From: Alkalithermobacter thermoalcaliphilus JW-YL-7 = DSM 7308
Lineage (GTDB): Bacteria > Bacillota > Clostridia > Peptostreptococcales > Peptostreptococcaceae
Direction of reading: 5' to 3'
Assembly: GCA_001584565.1 (NCBI GenBank)
Contig: LSFY01000001.1
Span: 792,001-856,000 of the forward strand
Length of the DNA stretch: 64,000 nt
Shown: piece after piece, positions 17,631 through 28,012 of the stretch
How positions within the stretch are numbered: the first letter of the stretch is position 1
Layout of the letters: each line of letters opens with the position of its first letter
Made by a program: the position numbers and the translations under genes
Notes under the pieces: generated by a model
Seen by the model: only the letters and a program-made list of their open reading frames with translations
The model's database searches: none
Told to the model about the DNA's origin: nothing

Positions 17631-18329
17631 TTGAAATTAAGTGCAAGATTGAGAAAAATTTGTCAATTAATAACTCCGGGATTCGAAATTGCAGATATAG
17701 GAACAGATCATGGATACATACCAATATATCTTGTTAAAAATAATATAGTGCCATTTGCAATAGCATCAGATGTAAACAAAGGTCCTTTAGAAAATGCTAG
17801 AAAAGAAGTTTTAAGGAATAATTTGGAAAATAAAATAGACCTAAGATTAGGCTCAGGTCTGAGTGTAGTAAAAAAGGGGGAAGTTAAAGAAGCTATAATA
17901 GCTGGTATGGGAGGAACTTTAATATCTGACATATTAAATGATTCATTTGATATTTCGATATCATTAGAAAAATTAATACTTCAGCCGATGCAAAACTCTT
18001 CTTATTTAAGAAAGTATCTAATAGAAAATAAGTTCGAAGTAATGGATGAAGTCTTAGTGAAAGAACAGTCTAAAATTTATGAAATAATTGTGGCAAGATA
18101 TGGTGGAAATTTACAAAAAATTGAAGATGAAATATATTATGAAATCGGCTTAAAATTAATAGAAAACAAAGATCCGCTTTTAGATGAATTTATAGACAAA
18201 AAAATAAATGAATACAAAATGGTAATTGAAAAAATAAAAGACTTAAATAATTTTGATGTTAATAGAAAAATAAGATGCTATGAAGATAAAATTAATAAAT
18301 TAAAGGAGATGAAAACACATGCTTCTTAA
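17631..18329 (+). CDS. trmK: tRNA (adenine22-N1)-methyltransferase
   Basis: TTG at 17631 gives 232 residues and the family N-terminus (LKLSARLRKICQLITPG). The ATG at 17541 would add 30 hydrophobic residues foreign to the family, overlapping the neighbouring gene. AGAAAGGA lies about 11 bases upstream. The SAM-binding motif IADIGTDHGYIPIYLV is followed by IIAGMGGTLI and LILQPMQNSSYLRKYL, which identify TrmK, the enzyme that makes m1A at position 22 of tRNA. It overlaps yqfO by 11 bases, a pairing also common in Firmicutes. Confidence 0.93.
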   Translation: MKLSARLRKICQLITPGFEIADIGTDHGYIPIYLVKNNIVPFAIASDVNKGPLENARKEVLRNNLENKIDLRLGSGLSVVKKGEVKEAIIAGMGGTLISDILNDSFDISISLEKLILQPMQNSSYLRKYLIENKFEVMDEVLVKEQSKIYEIIVARYGGNLQKIEDEIYYEIGLKLIENKDPLLDEFIDKKINEYKMVIEKIKDLNNFDVNRKIRCYEDKINKLKEMKTHAS

Positions 18330-19419
18330 AGATATTGTAAATCTAATAGAAAATAAATATCCAAAAGAACTAGCGTATGATTGGGATAATGTAGGGTTAA
18401 TTATTGGAAATTTAAATGCACATATAAAAAATATATTAATAGCTCTTGATGCTACTGATGAAGTTATACAGGAAGCTATAGAAAACAATGTAGATTTAAT
18501 AATTACTCATCACCCATTTGTATTTAAACCGATCAAAAAAATAACATCAAATTCTCTAATAGGTAAAAATATATATAAACTTATTAAAAATGATATAAAC
18601 ATATATTGTTGTCATACAAATTTTGATATAGCATATGGAGGATTAAATGATGCTATTTGTGATATTTTAGGACTTAAAAATTTAAAGTTAATAGAGCAAA
18701 CTAAGGTTGAAAAACTTTATAAAATAGTTGTATATACTCCAATTTCTAGCGTAGAGAAAGTAAGAGAAGCCTTATCAGCAGCTGGAGCAGGTCATATAGG
18801 CAATTATAGTCATTGTACATTTAATACCGAAGGAGTAGGTACTTTTATGCCACTTGAGAATACAAATCCACATATAGGAGAAAAGTTTAAATTAGAGAAA
18901 GTGCAAGAAACAAAAATAGAAACTATATGTAAAGAGAGTATATTAGACAATGTAATAAATAATATGATAAAAAATCATCCATATGAGGAAGTGGCATATG
19001 ATGTATATGAACTTAAAAATTCAGGTATTAGATATGGCCTTGGTAGAATAGGAACATGTGAAGAAAATTATACACTTAGGTCTTTTACTGAATACATAAA
19101 AGAAAAATTTAGTCTAGAAAGTGTAAAAGTAGTTGGGGATTTAGATAGGAAGATAAATAAAGTAGCAGTAGTATCAGGAAGTGGATCAAGTTTGATTTGC
19201 AAAGTTTCGTCAATGAATGCAGATGTTCTTATAACTGGAGATATAAAATATCACGAAGCACAACAAGCCCTTGAAAGTGGAGTTAGCATTATTGATATAG
19301 GGCATTTTGGAAGCGAAAAAATATTTAGTGATATATTACAAAAGTATTTACAAGAAAAACTAGAGAATGTGAATATAATAAAATCAAAAGAATGCAAAGA
19401 TCCTTTTAAAACAATTTAA
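18319..19419 (+). CDS. yqfO: Nif3-like dinuclear metal-binding protein
   Basis: The 366-residue protein is a NIF3/YqfO family member with a PII-like insert. The two halves of the metal site are visible: IITHHPFVFKP near residue 60 and IDIGHFGSEKIF near the C-terminus. The insert (LYKIVVYTPISSVEKVREALSAAGAG ... GVGTFMPLENTNP) is the CutA/PII-like domain seen in the long Firmicute form. The biochemical role is uncertain; a GTP cyclohydrolase type 2 annotation is widely used but weakly supported. It is translationally coupled to trmK. Confidence 0.92.
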   Translation: MLLKDIVNLIENKYPKELAYDWDNVGLIIGNLNAHIKNILIALDATDEVIQEAIENNVDLIITHHPFVFKPIKKITSNSLIGKNIYKLIKNDINIYCCHTNFDIAYGGLNDAICDILGLKNLKLIEQTKVEKLYKIVVYTPISSVEKVREALSAAGAGHIGNYSHCTFNTEGVGTFMPLENTNPHIGEKFKLEKVQETKIETICKESILDNVINNMIKNHPYEEVAYDVYELKNSGIRYGLGRIGTCEENYTLRSFTEYIKEKFSLESVKVVGDLDRKINKVAVVSGSGSSLICKVSSMNADVLITGDIKYHEAQQALESGVSIIDIGHFGSEKIFSDILQKYLQEKLENVNIIKSKECKDPFKTI

Positions 19420-19496
19420 AATATAATGTATATACTTTAAATAATTTGTTAACACTCAAAATGTAAAGATTATCTTACATAAAAGGAGTGTTAATA

Positions 19497-19811
19497 TTGA
19501 TTCAAAAGGGTGCGATAGATAATAGTATAGACCCTGAAATAGCAATTTTGAACATATTAAAAGAATACTTTGCAAATAGAATAGGCGTAGGATGTAGCGT
19601 ACAGCTTTATGATTATAAGTATGACGAAAATTTAAATTTTGAGATCGTGGATACAGCTAGTGCAAATTTTATGGAAAACAAGATTTCAGAAGATAGTCCT
19701 CTAGGAAAAGCACTGATAGGCAAAAAAGCAGGAGATGAAGTAGTGGTAACTGTTCCTGATGGAAAAGAAAGATATAAAATAATATGTTGGAGCAGAAAAA
19801 AGTCTGAATAA
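19497..19811 (+). CDS. Stand-alone GreA/GreB C-terminal domain protein
   Basis: TTG 19497 (104 aa) is chosen over GTG 19488 because AAAGGAG at 19482-19488 overlaps the GTG and is 8 bases before the TTG. The C-terminal 70 residues match the FKBP-like domain of GreA: VQLYDYKYDENLNFEIVDTA, ENKISEDSPLGKALIGKKAGDEV and VTVPDGKERYKI. The N-terminal coiled coil that enters the polymerase secondary channel is absent, replaced by a short helix (IAILNILKEYFANR). Such proteins (Rnk or nucleoside diphosphate kinase regulator-like) may bind RNA polymerase without cleavage activity. It is monocistronic. Confidence 0.83.
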   Translation: MIQKGAIDNSIDPEIAILNILKEYFANRIGVGCSVQLYDYKYDENLNFEIVDTASANFMENKISEDSPLGKALIGKKAGDEVVVTVPDGKERYKIICWSRKKSE

Positions 19812-19824
19812 CTCAGACTTTTTT
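19796..19824 (+). terminator. Terminator after the GreA-C protein gene
   Basis: A 12-bp perfect stem (19796-19807 with 19813-19824) ends in a T-run and overlaps the end of the coding sequence. Confidence 0.9.
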
Positions 19825-19936
19825 CTTTTTTTTGGAATAATTCAGTTAGAAGGTGAATATCTTGAAATAGTAAGTAAAAGTTAAAGCGACTTTGCTAAAG
19901 CTTTATGAAGAATTAACACATGATAAGGAGGAAAGT

Positions 19937-21844
19937 ATGGACAAATATAGATCGAGTTATTTACCTGAGTGTTTTTTTGAAAAAAATCTTTTATCCCAGC
20001 AAAAAGCATATAAAAGTTATGAGTACTTTGGAGCTCATATTATAAAAAATGTTGTATTTGAAGGTGTAAGTTTTGTCCTATTTGCTCCTAATGCATTGAG
20101 CGTAAGTGTAGTAGGAGATTTTAATAGATGGAATGGAAAAGATCATGTAATGAAAAAAATAGATGATAAAGGAATATGGCATATAGTTATATCAGACTTA
20201 AAGCAAGGTGACATATATAAATATGAAATACATACAAAAGATAATAAAAAGATATTAAAAGCTGATCCATATGCTTTTTTTTCACAGAAAAGGCCAGAAA
20301 CAGCATCTGTTATAGCAAGTTTAGATGGATATAAATGGAATGATGAAGAATGGATGAAAAAAAGAAATAAGGCTGATTTAAATAAAAAGCCCATGATGAT
20401 ATATGAATTACATTTAGGGTCGTGGAAACGTAAAGAAAATGGACAGTTTTATAATTATAGAGAAATTGCTGATGAGCTTATAGAGTATGTATTGAAAATG
20501 GGATATACCCATGTTGAAATATTACCAATATGTGAACATCCACTTGATGATTCTTGGGGGTATCAGGTAACTGGATATTATAGTGTGACAAGCAGATATG
20601 GACAAGTACAAGACTTTATGTATTTTGTAGATAAATGTCATCAAAATGGTATAGGAGTTATTTTAGATTGGGTTCCTGGACATTTTTGTAAAGACGAACA
20701 CGGTCTTTATAGGTTTGATGGCTCTGCATTGTATGAATATGACAATGAATTTATGTCAGAAAATATTGAGTGGGGCACAGCAATATTTGATTATAGAAAA
20801 AGTTATATACATAGCTTTTTAATATCTAATGCTATATTTTGGTTAGATAAATATCATATAGATGGATTAAGAGTAGATGCAGTATCATATATGCTTTATT
20901 TAAATGCTGGTAAAAGTGGCAATAAATTAGTGAATATGTATGGAGGAGATGAAAATCTAGAGGCAATTGAATTTATAAAAAAACTGAATGAAGTTATATC
21001 TATGTATTTTCCTCAAGCTATTATGATAGCAGAAGAATCTACTGCATGGCCTAGTGTTACAAAACCAACACACATAGGTGGTTTAGGATTTGATTTTAAG
21101 TGGAATATGGGATGGATGAATGACATATTAAAATATATGGAAATAGATCCAATACATAGAAAATGGCATCACAATTTAATTACATTTTCGTTTATGTATG
21201 CTTTTTCAGAAAAATATATTTTGCCTTTATCTCATGATGAAGTAGTACATGGTAAGAAATCTTTGATTCAGAAAATGCCAGGAGATTATTGGAATAAATT
21301 TGCGAATTTAAGATTATTGTATTCATATATGATAGCTCATCCGGGTAAAAAATTAATATTTATGGGAAGTGAATTTGCTCATTTTTCAGAATGGAATTTT
21401 AATAAAGAACTTGACTGGATGTTACTTGATTTTGAAAAACATTCAAAGACAAAAAAGTATGTTGAAGATCTTATTAGATTTTATAAAAGTGAAAATGCTC
21501 TTTATGAACTTGAAAGTGATTATAGAGGATTTGAATGGATAGATCATCAGAATTATCAAGAAAGTGTAATTTCATTTATGAGGAAAGGATCAGATCAGAA
21601 AAATTTTGTTATAGGAGTTTTTAATTTTACGCCTGTACCTAGATATAGTTACAAAGTAGGAGTACCTGTTAAGGGAAGATATAAAGAGGTATTTAATAGC
21701 GATTTAAGTATGTATGGAGGATCTGGGTGTGTCAATGATGATACAATTGAATCTAGGAACTCAAGATGGAACACTCAGCCTTATCACATAACATTAAATG
21801 TACCACCGTTAGGTGCAGTATTTTTAAAATTAGAAGATAAATAG
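19937..21844 (+). CDS. glgB: 1,4-alpha-glucan branching enzyme
   Basis: The start at 19937 (635 aa) has AAGGAGG upstream; the ATG at 19892 lacks one. A CBM48 module (VVGDFNRWNGKDHVM) comes first, then the GH13 barrel: YELHLGSWKR, GYTHVEILPICEHPLDDSWGYQ, nucleophile Asp in DGLRVDAVSYM, acid/base Glu in IAEEST, and LSHDEVVHGK. The C-terminal beta domain is present. The enzyme adds alpha-1,6 branches to glycogen. It opens the glg operon, with a 112-base leader after the previous terminator. Confidence 0.96.
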   Translation: MDKYRSSYLPECFFEKNLLSQQKAYKSYEYFGAHIIKNVVFEGVSFVLFAPNALSVSVVGDFNRWNGKDHVMKKIDDKGIWHIVISDLKQGDIYKYEIHTKDNKKILKADPYAFFSQKRPETASVIASLDGYKWNDEEWMKKRNKADLNKKPMMIYELHLGSWKRKENGQFYNYREIADELIEYVLKMGYTHVEILPICEHPLDDSWGYQVTGYYSVTSRYGQVQDFMYFVDKCHQNGIGVILDWVPGHFCKDEHGLYRFDGSALYEYDNEFMSENIEWGTAIFDYRKSYIHSFLISNAIFWLDKYHIDGLRVDAVSYMLYLNAGKSGNKLVNMYGGDENLEAIEFIKKLNEVISMYFPQAIMIAEESTAWPSVTKPTHIGGLGFDFKWNMGWMNDILKYMEIDPIHRKWHHNLITFSFMYAFSEKYILPLSHDEVVHGKKSLIQKMPGDYWNKFANLRLLYSYMIAHPGKKLIFMGSEFAHFSEWNFNKELDWMLLDFEKHSKTKKYVEDLIRFYKSENALYELESDYRGFEWIDHQNYQESVISFMRKGSDQKNFVIGVFNFTPVPRYSYKVGVPVKGRYKEVFNSDLSMYGGSGCVNDDTIESRNSRWNTQPYHITLNVPPLGAVFLKLEDK

Positions 21845-21879
21845 ATATTTAAAAGACAGAAATCATGGGGGGATAAAGT

Positions 21880-23004
21880 ATGGCAAGACAAAAGAAAGAA
21901 GTTATAGCTATGTTACTTGCAGGAGGTCAGGGGTCTAGGTTAAATGAATTAACTAAAAAAATAGCAAAACCAGCAGTACCATTTGGAGGAAAATATAGAA
22001 TTATAGATTTTACCCTTAGCAATTGTTCAAATTCAGGTATAGATACTGTAGGTGTTTTAACTCAATATCAACCTTTAGAATTAAATAATCATATTGGAAT
22101 TGGAAGCTCATGGGATTTAGACAGAAAAAATGGGGGAGTTAGCATTTTACAACCATACACAGGAAAAGATGGAGGAAGATGGTATAAAGGAACTGCAAAT
22201 GCTATATATGAAAATATGGATTTTATAGATTCTTACGATCCTGAATATGTACTTATTTTATCAGGAGATCACATATATAAAATGAACTATTCACTAATGC
22301 TAAAACAGCATAAGAAAAACAATGCTCAAGCAACAATAGCTGTTATTCAGGTTCCATTTGAAGAAGCTAGTAGATTTGGAATTATGAATATAAATGAAGA
22401 AGGAAAAATAATTGAATTTGAAGAAAAACCTAAAAATCCAAAAAGTAATCTAGCTTCTATGGGAATATATATATTCAACTGGAGTGTTTTAAGGGAATAT
22501 CTAATAGATGATGAAAAAGATAAAGATTCAAGTAATGACTTTGGAAAAAATATAATACCAAAGATGTTATCTCAAGGTGTAGACCTTTATACATATGTAT
22601 TTGATGGGTATTGGAAAGATGTAGGAACAATACAAAGTTACTGGGAAGCTAATATGGATTTATTAAAGGAAGATAATAAGTTAGATTTATACGATTCAAG
22701 TTGGAAAATATATTCTAATAATCCTGTTAATCCACCGCATTATGTTAGTTCAACAGGATCGGTTAAATCATCTTTATTAAATGAAGGATGTATAATTCAT
22801 GGAGAAGTTGAAAATAGCATATTGTTTCCTGGAGTGCACATAGGTAAAAATTCAAAGATCATACAATCAGTTATAATGCCAGGAGCTTTTATAGAAGATA
22901 ATGTAATAATAAAAAAAGGTATAGTTATGAGTAATGTAAGAGTAAAAGAAGGAAGAACTATTGAAAGTAAAAATGAAATAAGTATAGTTACAGATGAATT
23001 ATAA
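21880..23004 (+). CDS. glgC: Glucose-1-phosphate adenylyltransferase, catalytic subunit
   Basis: The 374-residue enzyme makes ADP-glucose. The catalytic nucleotide site [17 protein letters not shown] is intact, followed by [27 protein letters not shown], the [10 protein letters not shown] loop and YWKDVGTI. The C-terminal left-handed beta helix ([20 protein letters not shown]) is complete. GGGGGATAAAGT precedes the ATG. It is paired with glgD directly downstream, as in Bacillus and clostridia. Confidence 0.97.
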   Translation: MARQKKEVIAMLLAGGQGSRLNELTKKIAKPAVPFGGKYRIIDFTLSNCSNSGIDTVGVLTQYQPLELNNHIGIGSSWDLDRKNGGVSILQPYTGKDGGRWYKGTANAIYENMDFIDSYDPEYVLILSGDHIYKMNYSLMLKQHKKNNAQATIAVIQVPFEEASRFGIMNINEEGKIIEFEEKPKNPKSNLASMGIYIFNWSVLREYLIDDEKDKDSSNDFGKNIIPKMLSQGVDLYTYVFDGYWKDVGTIQSYWEANMDLLKEDNKLDLYDSSWKIYSNNPVNPPHYVSSTGSVKSSLLNEGCIIHGEVENSILFPGVHIGKNSKIIQSVIMPGAFIEDNVIIKKGIVMSNVRVKEGRTIESKNEISIVTDEL

Positions 23005-23018
23005 AGGGGGATTTTACT

Positions 23019-24137
23019 ATGATGGATACAATGGGAATAATTAACTTAAGTGAAAGTGAAGAACTTATAGGAGAACTTACAAAAAATAGGCCTATAGCTA
23101 GTATACCTATATCTGGAAGATACAGAGTTATAGATTTTATATTATCTAATATGGTAAATGCAGGTATAAACAATATAGCTATATTTACCCATGGAAAATC
23201 TAGATCGTTAAGAGAACATTTAGGTTCTGGAAAAGAATGGGATTTAGATAGAAAAATAGATGGATTATTTGTATTCAATTCTGAATTTAGTACAAATCAA
23301 AGAGTTTTACATAAAGGTGATTTGGATAATTTTAAAAATAATTTAGATTACATAAAAACAAGTAGACAAGAATATGTAGTTTTATCTAGAAGTTATATGA
23401 TTTGTAATATAAATTTGAAAGAGGCTATAAGATACCACAAAGAAAGTAATGTAGATATGACTATAGTTTATAAAGAGGTAGACAATAGTGATGATAAGTT
23501 TTTAAGTTGTGATGTTTTAAGTATTGATGAAGATGGAAAGGTAAAAGGTATAGGGGTTAATCTAGGAAGAAAAGAAAAAACAAATTTATCAATGGAAATA
23601 TACATAATGAAAAAAGATCTTCTTTTAAAAATAATAGAAGACAGCATATCAAGTGGAAATTACAATTACCTAAAAAATGCCATATATCACAATATAAGTA
23701 ATCTAAATGTGAATGCATTTAAATTTTCAGGATATTTATCATGTATAAATACAACTGAGAATTACTATAAGACAAATATGGAAATGCTTAACTATGACCA
23801 GTACAAAGAATTGTTTTACAGACATGGAAATATATATACAAAGATAAAAGATGGAGCTCCTGCTAAATACAAAGATGATGCTGTTATAAAAAACTCTATA
23901 ATAGCCAATGGATGTATTATAGAGGGAACTGTTGAAAACAGCATAATAGGAAGAGGCGTAAAAATAGGAAAGGGAGCAGTTATAAAAGATAGTGTTATAA
24001 TGGCTAAGTGTAATATAGATGAAGGTGTCTACATTGAAAATGCTATCCTTGATAAAAATGTAATCATAACTAAGAATAAACTACTCAGAGGAGATATGAA
24101 AAAGCCATTAGTTATCGGTAAAGACTATGAACTGTAA
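23019..24137 (+). CDS. glgD: GlgD, non-catalytic ADP-glucose pyrophosphorylase subunit
   Basis: The 372-residue protein is a GlgC homologue. RPIASIPISGRYRVIDFILSN matches, but the N-terminal GGxGxRL catalytic loop is lost (the protein begins INLSESEELIGELTKNRP), as is SGDH (here LSRSYM). It is therefore the regulatory partner that raises GlgC activity in Firmicutes. The C-terminal beta helix is kept (GCIIEGTVENSIIGRGVKIG). Two ATG codons in tandem follow AAAGGGGG; the first is used here. It lies 14 bases from glgC. Confidence 0.95.
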   Translation: MMDTMGIINLSESEELIGELTKNRPIASIPISGRYRVIDFILSNMVNAGINNIAIFTHGKSRSLREHLGSGKEWDLDRKIDGLFVFNSEFSTNQRVLHKGDLDNFKNNLDYIKTSRQEYVVLSRSYMICNINLKEAIRYHKESNVDMTIVYKEVDNSDDKFLSCDVLSIDEDGKVKGIGVNLGRKEKTNLSMEIYIMKKDLLLKIIEDSISSGNYNYLKNAIYHNISNLNVNAFKFSGYLSCINTTENYYKTNMEMLNYDQYKELFYRHGNIYTKIKDGAPAKYKDDAVIKNSIIANGCIIEGTVENSIIGRGVKIGKGAVIKDSVIMAKCNIDEGVYIENAILDKNVIITKNKLLRGDMKKPLVIGKDYEL

Positions 24138-24154
24138 AGATGAGGGGGATTTAA

Positions 24155-25594
24155 ATGTTAAAATTACTTTATGTTGCATCTGAAGGTTTTCCTTTTGTGA
24201 AAACTGGGGGGCTTGGAGATGTTGCTTATTCACTACCAAAGGAACTTAGAAAAAAGGGAATAGATGTAAGGGTTGTACTTCCGAAATATAATGCTATACC
24301 TGAAAGATATAAATCAAATATGAAGTTGATTAAATCTATATATGTACAAGTTGGATGGAGGATGCAGTATTGTGGTATTGAATATTTAGAAAACGAAGGA
24401 GTGCCTTATTATTTTATAGATAATGAATATTATTTCAAAAGAGAAGGGGGATATTACGGATTTTATGATGATGCAGAAAGATTCAGTTTTTATAATAGAG
24501 CAGTTTTAGAAATGATAGATCATATAGATTTTAAACCTGATATAATTCACTGTAATGATTGGCATACAGGGATGATACCTGTATTTTTAAAGGCTCATTA
24601 CAACCAAAACCCTAGATACTATGATATAAAGACTATGTTTACTATACACAATTTAAAATATCAAGGTATATTTCCACCAGAAATATTAGGAGATTTATTA
24701 AATCTTGGTATGGAATATTATAATCAAGATGCTATAGAGTTTTATGGTGCTATAAATTTCATGAAAGGTGGAATAAACTTTTCTGATGTAGTAACTACAG
24801 TAAGTCCTAGTTATTCACAAGAAATTCAATATCCATACTTTGGAGAAAAATTAGATGGATTATTAAGATACAGAAAAGAAAAATTATACGGCATATTAAA
24901 TGGAATAGATTATGACGTTTATAATCCTTTAACTGATAAGAATATATTTGTAAATTACGATATAAATTGTATAAATAAAAAATACGAAAATAAACTATTC
25001 CTACAAGAACAAGTAGGTCTTGATAAAAGACAATGTCCAGTTATAAGTATGGTTACAAGACTTGATGAAATGAAAGGTCTCGATTTGGTTATACACGTTT
25101 TAGACGAAATACTATCAAATGATATTCAAATGATAATACTAGGAACTGGAGATGCAAAATATGAACATATTTTAAGTGAATATCAAACTAGGTATAAAGG
25201 TAAATTATCTGTAAATAATTTATTTGACAATACACTAGCTCATAGAATATATGCAGGATCTGATATGTTGCTTATGCCTTCTAAATTTGAGCCTTGTGGA
25301 CTTTCTCAATTAATTGCTTTAAGGTATGGAACTATACCTATAGTTAGAAATACAGGAGGATTAAAGGATACCATAACTCATTATAATAATTACAATGGAA
25401 ATGGATTTGTATTTGATAACTATAATGCTCATGATATGCTCTATATAATTCAAGAAGCTATATCAGTTTATAATGACAAGAATAGATGGAATACAATAGT
25501 AAATAATGCCATGACTAAAGATTACAGTTGGACACAGTCAGCATTAGAATATAAAAAATTATATGAAAATCTTACAAGAGGGGGGAATTTATGA
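24155..25594 (+). CDS. glgA: Glycogen synthase (ADP-glucose), GT5
   Basis: The 479-residue glycosyltransferase extends alpha-1,4 chains from ADP-glucose. KTGGLGDVAYSLPKEL near residue 17 binds ADP-glucose. HCNDWHTGMIPVFLK and TIHNLKYQG follow in the N-terminal domain, then SPSYSQEIQ, GILNGIDYDVYNP, MVTRLDEMKGLDL and the GT-B donor motif SKFEPCGLSQLIALRYGTIP with the catalytic Glu. Length and motif order are complete. GAGGGGG precedes the ATG. It overlaps glgP by 4 bases (ATGA). Confidence 0.97.
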   Translation: MLKLLYVASEGFPFVKTGGLGDVAYSLPKELRKKGIDVRVVLPKYNAIPERYKSNMKLIKSIYVQVGWRMQYCGIEYLENEGVPYYFIDNEYYFKREGGYYGFYDDAERFSFYNRAVLEMIDHIDFKPDIIHCNDWHTGMIPVFLKAHYNQNPRYYDIKTMFTIHNLKYQGIFPPEILGDLLNLGMEYYNQDAIEFYGAINFMKGGINFSDVVTTVSPSYSQEIQYPYFGEKLDGLLRYRKEKLYGILNGIDYDVYNPLTDKNIFVNYDINCINKKYENKLFLQEQVGLDKRQCPVISMVTRLDEMKGLDLVIHVLDEILSNDIQMIILGTGDAKYEHILSEYQTRYKGKLSVNNLFDNTLAHRIYAGSDMLLMPSKFEPCGLSQLIALRYGTIPIVRNTGGLKDTITHYNNYNGNGFVFDNYNAHDMLYIIQEAISVYNDKNRWNTIVNNAMTKDYSWTQSALEYKKLYENLTRGGNL

Positions 25595-27978
25595 ATATTA
25601 TAGAAAATGAGTTTAAACAAAGTTATATAAGATCTCTTAAAATAACCAGAGGAAAGAGTTTATGTAATGCAACAACTTTAGATAAATATTTAGCGTTATG
25701 TAACTTAATAAGGGAATATATATTTGAAAATTGGGTGAAAACTAACGAAATTTATGAAGAAAATAGTGAAAAGCAAGTATATTATTTTTCTATGGAATTT
25801 TTAATGGGAAAACTCCTAGTTAGCAATTTGATAAATCTTGGAATAAAAGATATTTGTGAAAATGCTCTCAAAGAGCTTAATATAAGCTTAAATGAATTAG
25901 AGGAATTTGAAGATGATATGGGACTTGGAAACGGTGGATTAGGAAGACTTGCTGCATGTTTTTTAGATTCTATGGCTAGTATAGATGTCCCAGGACATGG
26001 AATAGGTATACGATATAACTATGGATTTTTCAAGCAGAAAATAGTAAATGGATATCAAATAGAACATCCAGATTATTGGCTCGAAAAAGAAAATCCTTGG
26101 GAAGTAAAAAGGCAGGATGAAGCTATAAGGGTAAAATTTTATGGAAATGTTAAAATGGAATATAAAGATAATAAATTAGTTTTTATTCATCAAGATTATG
26201 AATCTGTTTTGGCTATACCATACGATGTTCCTATAGTCGGATACAAAAATAATAAAGTAAATACTTTAAGATTGTGGAGTGTTAAGGCTGAAGATGAATT
26301 TGATTACCATATGTTTTCAAGAGGAGAGTATCATCGTGCAGTTGAAAACAAGCTAAACGCAGAGGCTATATGTAACACATTATATCCAGATGATAGCCAT
26401 GAAAAAGGAAAATTACTAAGATTAAAGCAAGAATATTTCCTAGTTTGTGCAGGAGTTAAAAGTATAGTAAATCAATATAAAAAGCTTGGTAAGGATTTAA
26501 CTCAATTCCATAAGCATATAGCAATTCATATAAATGATACACATCCATCCTTAGCTATTCCAGAACTTATGAGAATACTTATAGATGAAGAAGGGTTAGG
26601 ATGGGATCAAGCTTGGGAAATAACTAAAAATACAATATCTTATACAAATCATACAATAATGTCTGAAGCGTTGGAAAAGTGGGATATAAATTTATTTAAA
26701 AAACTTCTTCCTAGAATATTTATGATAATAGAAGAAATAGATAGAAGATTTAGGCAAGAGATAAAGAATACTAAAAATACATCTATAATAAGTGATAATA
26801 ATATAAAAATGGCTAATTTGTCTATAATAGGAAGTCACAGCGTGAATGGAGTAGCACAGCTTCACACTGAAATTTTGAAGAAAAAGGAACTTAAAGACTT
26901 TTATATAATTTATCCAAACAAATTCAACAACAAGACAAATGGGATAGCTCATAGAAGATGGTTGTTAAAGTGTAATCCTCTTTTAGCAGATCTTATAAGT
27001 CAAACAATAGGAACAGAATGGATATGTGATCCTATAAGACTTGTTGATCTAGCTAAATTCAAGAAAGACTCATATATAAAAGAAAAATTAGATCTTGTAA
27101 AAAGAAACAACAAGCTCAATCTTAGTAAACTTATAAGTAGAAAAAATTCAATTAATATAGATCCGGATTCTATATTTGATGTTCAGATAAAAAGAATACA
27201 CGAATATAAAAGACAGACTTTAAATATATTTAATGTTATTCATTTGTACAATACTATTTTAGAAAATCCTAATTTAGACATACATCCAAGAACATTCATA
27301 TTTTCGGGGAAAGCAGCTCCTGGTTATTTCATGGCCAAGAAGATAATAAAACTAATAAATACTGTTGCAGATAAAATAAACAACGATAAAAGAGTAAAAG
27401 ACAAAATAAAAGTTGTGTTTATGGAAGATTATAGTGTTAGTCTTGCTGAAAAGATAATACCAGCTTGTGATGTAAGTGAACAGATATCTACAACTACAAA
27501 AGAAGCATCAGGAACTGGAAATATGAAATTTATGATGAATGGAGCTATAACTATAGCAACTTTAGATGGTGCAAATATAGAAATAGCAAAGGCAGTAGGA
27601 GAAGACAATATAGTTTTATTTGGAATTAGAGCAAAGGAATTTTATGACCTTCAAGGATCATATAACTGTTTAGATATTTATAATAACGATTTAAGAGTTA
27701 AAAAAGTGTTAGATAGTCTCGTAAATGGATTTTTAACACAAGACCATTTGGAATTTGAACCTCTATATAGCTCAATTATTAAAAATAATGACCAGTATTT
27801 TATTCTTAAAGATTTCAATTCTTATATAAATGCCCAAAATAAAATAGATAAATTATACAAAAATAAAGATAAATGGTTAGAAATGGCAGTTGTAAATATA
27901 GCACATTCAGGTATATTTTCTAGTGATAATACTATATATGAATATGCTAAAGAAATATGGAATGTGAGCTGTCGATAG
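25591..27978 (+). CDS. glgP: Glycogen/maltodextrin phosphorylase, GT35
   Basis: The 795-residue PLP enzyme releases glucose 1-phosphate from glycogen. Motifs: YFSMEFLMGKLL, LGNGGLGRLAACFLDS, GHGIGIRYNYG, IHINDTHPSLAIPELMR, VQIKRIHEYKRQ, GKAAPGY, and EASGTGNMKFMMNGA with the PLP lysine. The length is close to bacterial phosphorylases. GAGGGGGG lies just before the ATG within glgA. Synthesis and degradation genes in one transcript suggest that flux is set by enzyme-level control. Confidence 0.97.
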   Translation: MNIIENEFKQSYIRSLKITRGKSLCNATTLDKYLALCNLIREYIFENWVKTNEIYEENSEKQVYYFSMEFLMGKLLVSNLINLGIKDICENALKELNISLNELEEFEDDMGLGNGGLGRLAACFLDSMASIDVPGHGIGIRYNYGFFKQKIVNGYQIEHPDYWLEKENPWEVKRQDEAIRVKFYGNVKMEYKDNKLVFIHQDYESVLAIPYDVPIVGYKNNKVNTLRLWSVKAEDEFDYHMFSRGEYHRAVENKLNAEAICNTLYPDDSHEKGKLLRLKQEYFLVCAGVKSIVNQYKKLGKDLTQFHKHIAIHINDTHPSLAIPELMRILIDEEGLGWDQAWEITKNTISYTNHTIMSEALEKWDINLFKKLLPRIFMIIEEIDRRFRQEIKNTKNTSIISDNNIKMANLSIIGSHSVNGVAQLHTEILKKKELKDFYIIYPNKFNNKTNGIAHRRWLLKCNPLLADLISQTIGTEWICDPIRLVDLAKFKKDSYIKEKLDLVKRNNKLNLSKLISRKNSINIDPDSIFDVQIKRIHEYKRQTLNIFNVIHLYNTILENPNLDIHPRTFIFSGKAAPGYFMAKKIIKLINTVADKINNDKRVKDKIKVVFMEDYSVSLAEKIIPACDVSEQISTTTKEASGTGNMKFMMNGAITIATLDGANIEIAKAVGEDNIVLFGIRAKEFYDLQGSYNCLDIYNNDLRVKKVLDSLVNGFLTQDHLEFEPLYSSIIKNNDQYFILKDFNSYINAQNKIDKLYKNKDKWLEMAVVNIAHSGIFSSDNTIYEYAKEIWNVSCR

Positions 27979-28012
27979 GTGAAAGCATATCATTTATAAA
28001 GAGGGGATAATA

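Noticed and set aside
23019-24137. glgD as a broken glgC copy
   Set aside because: It lacks GlgC catalytic motifs but is full-length and matches the known non-catalytic GlgD subunit, so it is not a pseudogene.
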